Assembly: GCA_030407085.1 (NCBI GenBank)
Contig: CM059582.1
Location: forward strand, 29,525,001 to 29,589,000
Source: Trichopria drosophilae
Lineage: Eukaryota > Arthropoda > Insecta > Hymenoptera > Diapriidae
Direction of reading: 5' to 3'
Length of the DNA: 64,000 bases
In this document: one piece after another, positions 24,290 to 37,300 of the stretch
Layout of the letters: each line of letters begins with the position of its first letter
Position numbering within the stretch: the first letter of the stretch is position 1
Made by a program: the position numbers and the translations under genes
Notes under the pieces: model-generated
What the model saw: the letters and a program-made list of their open reading frames with translations, nothing else
Database searches by the model: none
Told to the model about the DNA's origin: nothing

Positions 24290-24690
24290 TTTGTTTTTTA
24301 TAGAATTTTTCGCGGGCGGATTCATATTTTACCCGACCACCCCGTGGAGTTCGATTTTAATAAGGCCACTTTCGCGTGATCGACGACCCACGTATATCAC
24401 AATGCCGCCAGTGTGCATGACACGCACTCGCGAATTACGGAAATGATTTCATATACGACGTGAAACGGGATTAATCGCATCGCATTCAGATTCCGTTGTT
24501 TAGGGAATCTCCCGCCCGAATGAGAATTTCTCGCGTTTCAGTTTCGCTTCAAGTATCGCCTCTATGAGAATTATTGCGAGTGATTTACGCTACTGCCCCT
24601 GACGTTTCCGATATTTCATCTGAGATGCAAAGCTCCAACTCGATTGAAACGCGTTCACGAAGATGAAAGGCGTTTTACTTAGAGCTCAGT
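24290..24690. other. GC- and CpG-rich intronic island
   Basis: About 400 bases with GC content well above the surrounding intron, including TTCGCGGGCGGATTC, ACCACCCCGTGGAG, TCGCGTGATCGACGACCC and GAATCTCCCGCCCGAATG. There is no reading frame of note. The sharp contrast in composition and lack of inverted structure make it a candidate conserved enhancer-like segment; unsupported by any comparison here. Confidence 0.35.
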
Positions 24691-25470
24691 TTCATTTTAG
24701 GATCAATTTGGTTTGGTGTTACCTACTTTCGATTATGCAACTAAACGATTGGTTATGAAAACCACAAATGTTTTAGTATAAATTCAAAATGCACATGGGT
24801 GTATTCATAAAAAAATAACCAAACGGTTGTCAGAACCATGTGGATTTAGTTGGTCCTGGTTTGATTTATGTAACCAAACAATTAGTAATGTAAACGAAAC
24901 TGGTTTTGTTGGAAGTGATTAATGAAGACGGTATAATTTTAATAGAACAACTACAAGTTTTTCAGAATTCAGTCGATTTGCTTGAACCTTGTTTGGCTTA
25001 CGTAACCCAACAATTGAGTGCCCGATTGCGAAAACGCCTTAGCCGCTCGGCCTGGCTCATCGTAAGTAGTAACAGCCAGTTTCGCAGTTTTTTGCATTTA
25101 TCTTGTTTTGCTTGATAGATAGCAAAGTGCCGCCACTGACAATGTTGTAGGCATTGAAAATATCTTTAATTTGATATGCCACTCGTTCCGATTCGATGAA
25201 AATTGTGCCCAGGGGAGCCTTCGGATGTCGATTTTTTGTCCAGCTGTTACTACTTACGATGAGTCAGACCGAGCGGCTAAGGCATTTTAGCATCCAGGCA
25301 CATAATTGTTAATGTAAACCATACCGGTTGAGTTATCAATAAAAAGCATTCAGGTATGCCGTTTGGTTGAAAAAATGAAAGGTCCGTAAGTAACCTAAAG
25401 AATTGGTTTTATTTTAAATGTTTACTCGATGATACTTAAACCAAACGGTTTAGATTCGTGAAATTTATCT
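24690..25470. repeat. Degenerate AACCAAACGGTT-motif repeat region, interrupted by a MITE
   Basis: A palindromic theme of the form AACCAAACRGTTTRGT recurs many times (about 24707, 24745, 24817, 24872, 24996, 25325, 25355, 25438) amid otherwise AT-rich sequence. It probably represents one decayed repeat element. A discrete 287-bp foldback element is inserted at 25017-25303. Confidence 0.5.
25017..25303. mobile_element. Foldback MITE with AATTG target duplication
   Basis: The left arm GCGAAAACGCCTTAGCCGCTCGG and GGCTCATCGTAAGTAGTAACAGC is mirrored by GCTGTTACTACTTACGATGA and CCGAGCGGCTAAGGCATTTT on the right, with arms of about 75 bp. AATTG flanks the element at 25012-25016 and 25304-25308. Joining the flanks recreates the host repeat motif CAAACAATTGTTAATGTAAAC-like sequence that is seen uninterrupted near 24872, supporting the boundaries. 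No transposase. Confidence 0.85.
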
Positions 25471-28400
25471 TTTCCAAAGGAATTTATCTCGGCACCGCAA
25501 CCAGTCAGTTAACAAACTGACTAATTTCGGCAAATAGCATTCGGCTTCTATCCACAAACCCCTTATTTTAGATGTAATTTTGGGTCTCCATTAATTCATG
25601 GAATGAAAATTCGCTCATTTACAAAAGTGACTATTTACTTCAGGAAATTCGAATATCCTATTTTATTATGAAACTGTGAAAATACAGAATGCAGTTAAAA
25701 TAACAATATTGAGAATTGCATTCGAAACTAAGCTTATCTAAGTATCAATATATAGTTCTACAATTTCATTTCATATTCGGTATGTTAAGGGCAGTTCGCG
25801 GTTGAATGCGAGAGGTAGGACGTGCCGGAAATTGTAAACAGAGTACTCGAAAATGCCCATAGAATTGTTTAACTTGCGGCGACGTTACCAACTATTTCAA
25901 CGCACGATCCTTCAACGTTTCTCGTCTAATATACAAATATACGAATTTAAGCGAAGGGAAATTTGGGTTGTAAAGCATGAATCGATAATGAAGTTTAAAT
26001 TTCTTTAAATAAGGACAAAAAGTATTTAATTGCCTGAAAATGCTTTTGAATCTCGAATGTCTTTCTTTTTTCATTTTCAAATCAATCTGTAATTAATACA
26101 CGTATTTTCTTTATTTAATGTAATATTCACTTGCAGCTGCTGACATAAATAATTACTGAGTAAAATTAAACTTCACGACATGGTAGTAACACGGGAAAAT
26201 AGGTCAAAGTTGTCAGTTTCGAAATGTAATTTTTGTTAATGGTTAGTAATGAAATTTCTATATTGTATTTTAAACAATTTGTGATTTAAATAGATTGCTT
26301 ATATTGATATGACAATCTGCCAAAGTTTATTTTAAGCGAATTACAATAAAGTTACTTTAACAAAAAGAAATGGACGAAGATGTCAGTAATTAGTCAATTA
26401 TGTCTATGATTTCTATAGAGAATTTTCGTTTTCTGTAACTCAGTTCAAACTGGATTGAATATTCATAGTTTGGGCCGTTACACTAAATGTTCGGTCATGA
26501 GAATCAAATTGGTTTCTATACAACACAAGATCCAAGTGGATTGTGTAATAAATACGAAATTACTAAGAATATTACAAACCAAAGTCTTAGATCGCGACGA
26601 CCGTATATTTCGTTTGAGGCAATAGGTCCAGATGTGCATACTATTTAATAGTATTTAAAATATTCATTTTATGTGGTGATTCAAAACCCTATGTACATCA
26701 TACTGTACATTAATTTGCATAATCCCATAAAATATTAGAAAAAGCATCAAATTGATCTGATCTTGTGCGATTCGCTTTTTCATTGTGCTTACCTTGTTAT
26801 AAGCTCAGTCAAAGCTTATATGCTCAAAATCTTTCTTTTACACTGAACCGTTGATTTAATTACATCATATTTTGGAGTGAAATCCAATAAGTGCCGAAAT
26901 TAGAAAAATCTTTACAAAGCCTAATTAATGCCTAAATGGTAACTTGCTACCAGTAAAATTTGTTATCCTACATTAAACTTATTTTGTTTGTGCACGCGTG
27001 TATCGATATAATAATAATTTTTCAAATCAAATAGGTTTAGGTAAAGTAAACAAAGTATTGATTACGTTAATAGCAATCAAACCATTTTACGAACATCTAT
27101 CAACCTACTAAAGTTTCAGGTGTATACAGTAAAAGTTGTACCGGCTGTTGACTTATACAAATTTTTCCCTGTATTTTTTAAAATAATTTATACGTAATCA
27201 TAAAAATAAAATTTAGATAAATGCAGATTGCTATTATTAATAATAATTCTAAATAACGGATATTAATGTTCATTATACTTTACAAGTAATACTAACTAAT
27301 ATTAATGCCTTTGCTGAACAAATATGGAATTGCTATTTTTATTTTTTCTCAGTCATATACCTATGAATAGAAATCATAGTCATAGACTCGTGCACAGTTT
27401 AAAGTTTAGTTAATTTTTTGTTTGGAAACATTTTTTGTCAAAAGTCATAATTACTACCTGAGTTCAATAATAATTTTCTATATTTTCTATATGACAACGT
27501 AATTTATATTAACTTAAAAATATTAAAAAGAGTGAGAAAATACTGCTACTCAAAAGCTACCGCATGATAAACAATAACATCTATATCGTAGCGGTGTGAA
27601 CAGTACTTTAAACAAAAACTATGCTTTCAAAAGTAACAAAAAGTAAATTGAAATTTAAAAATATCTATGTATCTACAAAAATTAGTATAAAAATATATTG
27701 GATATCAATATTCAATAATTTTGCATGTCGAAGCACCAACAGTTATAGAAAATATTTATAACAATCAGAAAATATAAATAATAATTTTAAAAAAGAATGG
27801 CCATGAAACAAATATGTTTATAAGATATGTATAAAGATTAATTGTTGTTCACTCTTGTCTTTTTGCCGTTTGATTTTGTTATCATTATGATTATTGTTAA
27901 TTTTCATTTATGATTATTGTTCATTTAGTATAATTTCACATTTATAAAGAGATAAAGGACTCCACAACACCGGTAATGAATGAGTTTTAAACGTTGTAAT
28001 AACTAAATTAAACACATTACACGAATGAAGAAACTTATTTCAAGTAATAAAAGTTTCATCTATTATATAGTTTTCGAATTCAAATAGCTGCAGTTATTCA
28101 TTAGTTCCTAACTTCTAAAATTCGTAAAATTAACGTTTTCATTAACAAATTAAATAACAAAGTTTTAATTTTCTATTGCCTTGTCATTAAGAATAGTTCT
28201 TAGAATAAAATGACGAATTTTATGACAAAATCTGTAAATTGAAAATGCAATTAATTTGTTAAGAAAAGTTAGCGTCAGAATATAAAATACTTGGAAATCA
28301 AATATCATTATAAATTTTTATCTTAAAACATAGAAGTTATCAAATTCAAGTATACCTATGCAAATACATAAATCACTTGGAATATTTGTAAATCGGTAAA

Positions 28401-30592
28401 AACTAAGGAATCAGAACTACCTTCTATATGACAGACATTTCTGAATAATAGTCATATTTTTAATTATAAATTTTAAAAATAAGGTACCTGGTAATACCGA
28501 CATTCATAAAATATTGATTAATTTCTCAGGAAACAAGACGTGCTAAATTAATCTACCTAAGCCGTATTATACACATAATGACCAGTATTGTCGACGATAA
28601 TTAATGCAGGTAATGCATGCAGGTTTTTGGCGAATAAAAGTAAGTGCTCCATTGGGATTTTCAATGGGCCTTCTACAAGCTCATGGCTTGCAGAGAGCCA
28701 CTGACTCTTTCAGAAGTACCAGACTTTTTACAGCTTCCATTCATGGACATTTTGAGAGCTTCAATATTAATGGAATGATTAAGTCTTGTTTATTTTACAT
28801 ATATCATGATATTGTATTACTTTCGGAATTGTCCTTCTAAACAAAAGGACTATGGGACTTATTCATAAGTATACACTAACTCCAAATATTAATTAGCCGC
28901 ATTTCCGACTGCTGAATTGTTTATGTAAATAAAATAGTGATGATTTAGAAATTACCAGTCATAACAATGGAATATATTATTTATGGTGACATATATTTCT
29001 ACTAAATATTATATAAATTTGAGTGCCATGAACCAAATGGATGCTAATAATCGAAGTGATAGAAATCTAACAATCATTGATTTTAGATAAACTAGATATT
29101 TGAACAATATGACTAATATGCACATCTGCAAGTGGAATAAGTATAAATTATTAATCTGGAATTTGATACACTTCTAAATATTCAGAAATGTATTCTGTTG
29201 AAATGATTAACATTTTTCTAGCTGATTTCAAATAACTAGTTTTGTTGCGACTGGCTGAATCGAAACATTTGGATGCATTACATTGTGTTATCGATTTAAC
29301 ATCGTTTATATTTATACTATAAGTCAACTATTTTAGTTCTCATAACCAGTCGTTTAGTTGCTGGAACGAAGAAAAGTACTAGGACAGTTTTGGTAGAAAG
29401 CAAATTTGTCGTTACACGTTCTTCATATAATTTCTGTTGGACTGTACAGTGTGAAGTTAAAACTGAAAGCCTTTTGTAATTAAATTTTTTTTGTAATTGT
29501 TCAAGTAATGATTACAATGCACGGAATTACTACAAACATCTTGAGATGTTGCAATGTAACTTACCGAATCAGCAATTTGAAAGCTAAAACTTCTGAATCT
29601 AATAAAAAGTGTGTCAAATCCGTTAGAGGTATCTTTAAAACTTCGGACGAAAATTTCATCGATAAAAATATTTTCAAGATCTTTTTTAATACTCCTTTAC
29701 AAACAAAGAAATAATCCTGGAGATCTCGAGAAACAAAGACATGACCAAAATCGGTCACACTCAAAAACTCTGTAAATGTGTTTCTAGTTTTGAAACTACC
29801 CAGAGCAAGTAGGATAAATTTGCAAAAATAAATCATGCTCGAATATTTCAGAATTTATCATCTTTTATTGCATTACATTTCGCTAAAAATAAAAATAAGA
29901 AAAGTCACAATCATAATTTGCATATAAAAATAAATAGGAGTGATGCAACATAAAAAGAATTGTTATAACCGTTACTAACATACGTGTTGGAAATTTTCGT
30001 ATATAGTGAAGTTGGAATATTTTGCTAATTACTTTAGCAAAAAAAAAAAAAAACAGAGGACCAATCTGCAACGAACTGAAATAACAGGAAAGTACGAGTT
30101 TTTATCGGAGTCGCCAGCCAATTAATTTTGATGCGAATGTAAGGGTGACCAACATTTTATCGATGCTCGATTAAAATCAGATCAAAACAGGATCACTTTT
30201 ATATTCGATTGATCATAGATCATTTTTTCATCTCATTTTTATCTAAAATTGATAGTTTGTTTAGTCTTTTACCAGATTTGTCTTATTAGGCGAGAAGTGA
30301 ACTTCATGGATCGATTACTCCAAGTTGTCGTAATAAAAATTGCCAGGATTAGAAATTTGTTATGAACAATAAATTGACAAAATATGAATATAAATAAAAT
30401 AATGATGAAGAGAAAGGTCGATCCGGAAATAGTCCTATTGTGTTAATTAAGAACATTGTTGGGTTTTTTACTCCTTGCTTGAGAGTTTATTTCACTCTTT
30501 GTCCACTTGTTTTAAAAATAAATAAAAGCAAACTATATCAACGAGAAATTAAATTAAAAAAAGTCTTTATTTTATGGGCTATTATTTTGGGT

Positions 30593-30700
30593 GAATAATG
30601 CTCATCGCGTTAGGATGCTTGTTAGTACTTCGAGGCTCCAGATCGGACTAACTAAATTTTCGGGCTACAGTTAAATCGCAGGAAGTGGGGATAGCAAATA
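30593..30700 (+). repeat. Possible decayed tRNA-derived SINE
   Basis: The run GCTCATCGCGTTAGGATGCT followed about 25 bases later by CGAGGCTCCAGATCGGACTA has the layout of an RNA polymerase III A box and B box seen in many insect SINEs, but the B box is poorly conserved and no tail or target duplication is clear. It is also GC-richer than its surroundings. Weak call. Confidence 0.3.
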
Positions 30701-31666
30701 TTGTTTTTCTGTCGCACTACATATTTGATACAATAAGATATGTAGAACCGAAAACGAATAGAAATATAAGTATAATGATTCAACTCTCGCAAATTAAATT
30801 TCGTTTCTTTCTTAGTATTTTCAAATTATATGGCTTAGGCACATACAAATACATTTAACAAACCCATAGGTTTATTTTTAGCATTTTTTCGGAAAACTGT
30901 TAGGTTTTTTCCTTTAAATAATAAACTTGATGATTAATTTCTACTCCAACAAACAGAAGATTTCGGCTGATACTAAACATATACATGTGAATACGAGATG
31001 TTTCGGTCATGTTGCCCTCAAAATGCTCTAAAATCCTAAATGTTCTTCATAAAATTATCAAGAATATAAAACTGTTTTGTTTTTACCAGTTAATGAAAAA
31101 AAATCGTTCGAAGTTATTTTTTTTCTGACAGCTTGGTGAAATAAATAATTTTGAGGAGCATTTTGCATGCTGTTATATTGATGGAAATGGTTTGATGGAA
31201 GCAGAGAAAATGATATTTTTATATATGTTATATATTGGATAATGTTTGGCGTCATTGGTAGCTGGAGGACCAATAGGAAATAAGAAAATTACTGTATTAT
31301 TTAAAATTGGTTGGAGTGATCATGGTGTTTTCAAGATGATTTATCCTTATATTTATTAAGATCTTATTAAATCTTTATATTTTATTAATTTTTAACACAA
31401 AATATTTACAACTAACCAATCGTATTTGTGTTCATCGCATTTTTTTTATTTTCTTCCAATATTGTTACCCTTGAAGACAATCGCAAGAAAAACTCTAGCA
31501 AATTTGAAATAATATAGTCATTCTCTTATTATTGTAATTTTGTTAAAAAACGATTCGTTTTCCAGCACCAACGATTCCAAAAACCCATCTTTGAACAAAA
31601 ATTTGCACGAATCTTCTGACTTCAGGGGTACAAATTTTGGGAAGAAAATGCACCAGGTAAAATTGT

Positions 31667-31865
31667 GTTGTAATGTTTTTATATGGAGAGACAAATTTTA
31701 TACAATTTTGATAAAAAAAATGCGTTGTTCCAATCTGAATGCACAATATTGGATTTTATTTTCAAGTTCAGCCATCGTTTTAGTGTGCAAAATTGATTTC
31801 GGAAGAATTTTTTTTAAAATTGTATAAAATTTGTATGTCCAAATGAAAACTTTATAACAACTTTA
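31667..31865. repeat. Imperfect inverted repeat, about 200 bp
   Basis: ACAAATTTTATACAATTTT (about 31690-31708) is mirrored by AAAATTGTATAAAATTTGT (about 31815-31833), and outer flanks GTTGTAATGTTTTTATATGG and TTTGTATGTCC..AACTTTATAACAAC also pair. The 95-codon frame at 31540-31827 crosses this hairpin and is not called a gene. Likely a small foldback element; ends not defined. Confidence 0.6.
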
Positions 31866-32819
31866 TCAAGTTTGTATAGAATCATTTCTTTAACAACTTT
31901 TTAATCAGTTTTTATTCATAAGACGATATAATTAATTATTATTTAATAACATTTTTAACCCACATGAGTATCAATTATGAATTGAAAATAATACTCTAAA
32001 ACTTTGTCCTTGTGTAAAATTACGTAATGGAGTTGGATTGTGCACCCAAACCCATGTAGAGTTGAAAGGTATTGTCTCTTCAAAGGATAAAACGAATGTA
32101 ATAATCATAATATGCATCATTTTTTAGATTAAGAGGACTATACAAAATGTTTAAAAAACAGCAATCTATCGGAACAAAAAAAACGTACTATCCAAACACC
32201 TTATTCTTACTACTGCTTACTTAAAAATTAGAAGATTTAGCCATAAAATTTAAAGTTGATGTCCCATTTCCTAAGACTTATTCATGCGGAACTTGTCGAC
32301 TAAAAAAAGATTCCATACATACGTTTGCAAATATTCCCAGATATAAACAGATTCGCGTCACGTATTGAGTATTGCACGTACGACATCCAGAGGAGATCAT
32401 TAATTCCATTGGTGTGGAGAATATCAATATATGTCAACTCTTACGATATTATTAAAGGAGACTTCCGATAATTCGACACTGAGTTCTTCCAGTTATCATT
32501 TCGCATTATATTACAAATGGATCAATTAAAAATTAAATTATAAATATGATGTATGTCAAGAATATTAATCTATTGTGTGAGAAATTTAATTATATTCTCT
32601 ATAATTGAAATAAATTGTTTAATATAGTTTTAAGAATTATGTCTCATCTGCATTTAACAACAAAAACTATGTGATAAATTAAAAATGGAAATGTCAAATA
32701 TAAATTTTATTTATCGTTGGCTTGACAGCTAAACCAATTAGTAAATGACCGTAGAAAACATGATCGTAAGCAAGTCGAAAATAGCTGGTAACTACTGAGT
32801 TTCAAGATGTACACGAAAC

Positions 32820-33230
32820 TTCATTCTTTTTTCATCACTCCATTTTCTTTTCCATTCTGGGTCTATTTGTCACTCTTTAACTAGCTGTCCCGTTATTGCT
32901 TCCACCTTTTCCTGGATGTATTTCGTTTATTTCGCCATGACTTTTCGTGCACTTTTATCTTGGTGCAGCTATTTATTTTACGCCCCTGCCATCCATTGGT
33001 TATCTCACTATTACGTTTATTTTTCAAATTGCTTTCACGCCCCGTGTTAGCGAATTTATGTTTCGTTTCTTCACATCCGAGTCTTTTTCTTGTTCCTAGC
33101 TGTACTACTTTCCTGGATTTCTGTATCGTTTTCAAGTTTCTTATTTCGTGGATGTCATGTTTTTCAATGACTCTTATAAACTCGAGTTTCTCTAAATTAT
33201 CGTTGTTTTGTCTTTTTTTTTAAATTTTTG
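32820..33230. repeat. Pyrimidine-rich tract; possible antisense decayed retroelement
   Basis: The + strand is strongly T/C-rich. The opposite strand is purine-rich with an 80-codon frame (32893-33135) very rich in K, R, E and N. Such composition is seen in linker regions of some LINE polyproteins, but no endonuclease or reverse-transcriptase motif is visible, so it is listed only as a compositional tract. Confidence 0.35.
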
Positions 33231-33794
33231 TGGACATATAAGTTCCTGTTTGTAACACATAAGAACCTAATTTTTTAATTGGTGTATCATCATTTTAATT
33301 GTCAAACGTCTGTATTCTGACGTCCGATTGATAAAAAATTACACTCATAACATAGAAATCGAGTGTTAATTATGCTTTAAAAGTTCAAGAAAAACTACTA
33401 AGATGCATTAGTATAACATAACTCATACCTCCAATAAATATTTGTCCTCATTAAATGGGGTTTTTGGATTTATCAGAATATAGGCATTATATTACGTTCT
33501 CCAGCATTACTTAGAATGACTTTTTGTGCTTTTCATGTTTTGTTCAAAGTTTAATCCATCACATTATATTTCATTTTACTATCTCAATTCTCAAAGTACT
33601 CAGTCGAACAAAGATTAAAAAAGTTTTCTAGGATAATTGTTCGTTGACAAGGAGAAACAATAATCTAAACTTGGTACAGAAAAATAGTGAAATTTAAGAG
33701 TGAAAGTGAAGTTCGTTAAGCCCACAAAATTTTGGAATTGCCTTTTTTTATTGTTCAAGTCATACTTTCTTTCGAATGGTGTATCGAAAAATTC

Positions 33795-34545
33795 CGCAAA
33801 TTAAAAAGTAAAAAAATTACGAACATTTATTTAACAAAAGTTAGGAGTTTTCTTTTTTTTTACTTATCGTTATCTTTTTCTCATTTATCAGATTAAAATA
33901 CCTCAGACATTTATAAATATCGCGTAAAAAATGTTTGGGCAAGAAAATAGAACTATTGTAAACAATTAAATTTCAAAATAGCCGCTTAAAAATGCCTACA
34001 AAAGTTGATTTTTTTTCAAAATCATGATCACATGTATTTAATCGATGACCCGAATGAAATCACTTAAATATTGCTACCTGGTGATTTTCTGGGTCGTTGA
34101 GTCCAAGTTTCCAGAAATTATAACTGGCGAATCCACACGACGGAATCAGCAACCCCTAAAACCACCAAGTACCAAGACTTAAGTGATTTATTTTGATTTT
34201 CTTCAATACGTTTGCTATGTTGGATCCACCATTTTGATTTTATGAAAACTTTTCATTGAAATATGAAGTCAGCGATGCCCCAAAAAAACTGGGAATCAGA
34301 TTTGAAGTAATTTCATTCGGATTAGTCGACTGAGTACACGCCAATATGATTTTGAAAAAAAATCGAAGCTGGCAGCCATTTTTAGAACCGCCGTTTTTAA
34401 ATTTTATTTTTGCACTAGTTGTATCTTCAGTCCAAACATTTTTGATGCGATATTTATAAACATCTGAGATATTCTAATGCGGGAAATGAATAATCCTGCT
34501 TTTTGTTAAATAAATGCCGGCAAAAAAACGTGAACTCATTTCCTC
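33795..34545. mobile_element. Long foldback element, about 750 bp
   Basis: Arms of over 200 bp pair across the element. ATTTATTTAACAAAAG (33824) pairs with CTTTTTGTTAAATAAAT (34499), CTCAGACATTTATAAATATC with GATATTTATAAACATCTGAG, and GTTGATTTTTTTTCAAAATC with GATTTTGAAAAAAAATCGAA-like sequence near 34350. The arms are diverged, so the insertion is old. The centre contains GTTGGATCCACCATTTTGAT, a word related to the AAAATGGCGGATCC theme in other repeats here. No transposase. Confidence 0.8.
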
Positions 34546-35829
34546 TATATTACCTAGTATTTCGTATTAGTAATTTGCAATCAATTTTATAAATGTATAT
34601 TTTTGTAACAGTATTTATTCTTCGATTTGAGAAAAAATCACATGAAAAATCACATTTTCTTAAAATATATGATAAAAATGTGTTCCGGTTTACCGATATA
34701 CAATGATAATGAACGTGCATCTAATTACAGAAGAGCTTAAATAATATATAAGTTAGCAGACTGAATAACTCCAGTAATTACGGTCACATTAATTCCTATT
34801 TTCATTATTGATTGTCAAGGATAATTAAACTTTGATTATAAATTATCTGTATCATTTAACAGAACAAGTAACTTATAAACAAAGTAAAGTATTTACTACG
34901 AAATGTAAAGAAAAACAAGTTTGGTAAACTATAGAAATTAAAGTATAATGAAATTAATTTTGTGGAAAATGATATTGGTATAAACAACAACTAAAAGCTG
35001 CATTATTGATTTGCGAAACTTGCCAAGTATGACATTCATTAGGTTAATTTCGAGAAATCACACATTTATGACTTTAAATACCAATTCATAAAGAAATAAA
35101 ATGAGTGACAAATAATAAATATATCGCGATATAATTCCTATAATTAACGGGAAAATTGTATCCCTAAACATGAGAAATAAAGTTTATCTATATATCTAAA
35201 TATCTATAATTCCTATAATGATCCAGTAAGTAAATATTACAATTGTTAAAAATCACAACTTTAAATACTTACTGAATTGGAAAGTTTACTGTCTGAGTGA
35301 AAAAGCAAAATGTTTTGTGCTGAATCTTTGAATTCCAGTGAGTTCATTAAATAAATAATGAATTGGAAATCAATATTTTGTCAGTATACCAACGTTTACT
35401 AAATGCACGAAAAGAAATAGTTTGGGCTCGACGCAAACGATGTTTGTGCTAAAAACCCTGGTTTTTGCTCAGTCTAATGTGTATGTAATAAAAGTTATGG
35501 CACAGCGCAAAGCACAAGCTAAATTTGTGTTTATCACAAATTTCTCCATTTACGTTGTACACGAACCTTGTTTGTACTTAAACGCCTTTTTAGGTGTGCA
35601 ATCTTGTGGAAATATTATAATATGTGCAAACAAATTATCTAAAGATTGTTATATTAATTCCATGGTTTTATTGTTGTCTCACATAATTTATTCTGAAAGC
35701 CAAACATAGTTTGCAATTGTTAAATTTGTTTAATAATATTTAATATTGCTTTAGAAAAGAAATCGCTCTTTACGCTATAACTTCTCTCTTTTTTAAGAGA
35801 CTTTTTCATTTTTAAAATGAATATTTTTC

Positions 35830-36245
35830 TTGCGATAGTCATAAAAATGGTATAAAATGTCAATACTCTCGATCTTTCGTGTTTATCTCATTTCGATAAA
35901 TACCTAATCAAATACCACAATACAAGAAAGTTGTAGCCCTTGATAAAACGAACAATTTAACCCCCAAATCAATGAGAGTTGATGAAAATCGAGCCCAAAA
36001 GGAGCCTCACAAAATTGGCGGCAACCGGTTTGAAATTCGCAAAATATTTTGTCAATTCCACGAATTTCAGAGGCTTATTTTGGGCTCAATTTTTATCAAA
36101 TCGCCTCGTATTACAGGACAAATTGTTAATTTTTTCAAGGATTCCGACTTTCTCATAGTGTTAGTTCTCGTAGCTATTTATCGGAATGAGATATAAATAC
36201 GATAAACCTCTAAACTTGACATTTTTTAACCTTGTTATGATTATA
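35830..36245. mobile_element. Foldback element, about 415 bp
   Basis: TTTATCTCATTTCGATAAATA (35881-35901 region) is mirrored by TATTTATCGGAATGAGATATA near 36174-36194. AATCGAGCCCAAAAGGAGCCTC pairs with GAGGCTTATTTTGGGCTCAA in the centre, and AAAATGTCAATACTCTCGAT pairs with ACCTCTAAACTTGACATTTTT near the end. The 74-codon frame at 35972-36196 is inside the arms and is rejected. Confidence 0.78.
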
Positions 36246-36507
36246 ACCAGAGCAATATTGATTTTTGGTCACATAGCCTTCGAGATGAATTGTAAATCTT
36301 GAAAGTGACTTTATACTCATCCTGAATTTGTCAAGCTAACTTCAAAAACACAAGTTATTGAAAAAAGAGTAATTTTGATGTTTAAATTTCAACGGTGCGC
36401 CAATTAAACCGTAGGCATCGGATCCAATTTTAGGAAACGACTTTTGGCTTGAAATTTCATGTAGAATTTATACCTGGAATATGATCCGCGAGTTGAGGGA
36501 CACCCTG
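36230..36507. mobile_element. Solo right end of the CAGGGTGTCC-terminus foldback family
   Basis: This segment aligns by eye to the right arm of the complete element at 62462-63343. Both contain GATCCAATTTT..GGAAA..GACTTTT..CTTGAAAT and finish at GGACACCCTGTA. The opposite terminus is not present upstream, so this is a truncated or rearranged copy. The TA after the terminal CCCTG (36508-36509) is kept. Confidence 0.7.
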
Positions 36508-36655
36508 TATATATAGGGTTATACTTCCGAAAAGTCAATTCCTCAATTTTTTTTGAACCTACGTTTATCAGTGTATTTTGAGGTGCTCATTAATATATCA
36601 TATATCAATTTCACCACATATATGTTATTAGGGTATTAATAAAGAGGGGTCGTTG

Positions 36656-36680
36656 GAGGAGGGGGACGGGGGGGGGGGGG
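36656..36680 (+). repeat. G-run, potential G-quadruplex
   Basis: Runs of 5 and 13 G residues separated by AC, with two GG pairs just upstream, are exceptional in this AT-rich sequence. It could fold into a G-quadruplex on the + strand. Length may be polymorphic or affected by sequencing. Confidence 0.7.
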
Positions 36681-37300
36681 TGTAGGCACCTCCTTACGTT
36701 AAAAAAAATGAGGTATGAGCTTCAAAATAAATACAGAAAACCGCAAAATTCCACTTTTCTAGTTTCAGTAAGAATTTTCTAGTTTTTACCGTGAAGATGA
36801 CGTCAAATTTTATTATAATATTCGCAATGAACTCATCAAAATCATGGTAAAATTTATGTTTAAACAAAATTTGAGCTACGTGCTATATATTTATTTATTA
36901 TTATTATTTTTTTTTTTTATTTAATGGACGGAATCCCCTTTTTACACAGATTTTTAACATGATGTGTAATTAAATATAGCATTTTAAAAAATTTGTGTAT
37001 TGATTAATATATTTATGCCCCTGATCTTTATTATACACAAGATAGGATATAGCCATATCATTTCCAGTGACGGTTGAGTGGCTATTTTACTGGAGGAATT
37101 TGGCAAGTAACCAAACAGCGTGTTAGTACAAAGGCGGTAAACATGCCGCACGTGTTAAAACTTAAAACTTAATTGATATGCTACAATTCAAGTTTGCGAA
37201 TTAATTATTTTTACCAAAATGTGATTTGAATATCTAAAGATACAGAAGACATGTTACCGTTCTAACTGCACTATCATATTAGTAAATACTAAACTTAATT

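Noticed and set aside
28604..28840. 78-codon open frame of moderately coding-like composition
   Set aside because: No known motif and no acceptor/donor pair in the required phase 2/phase 2 register.
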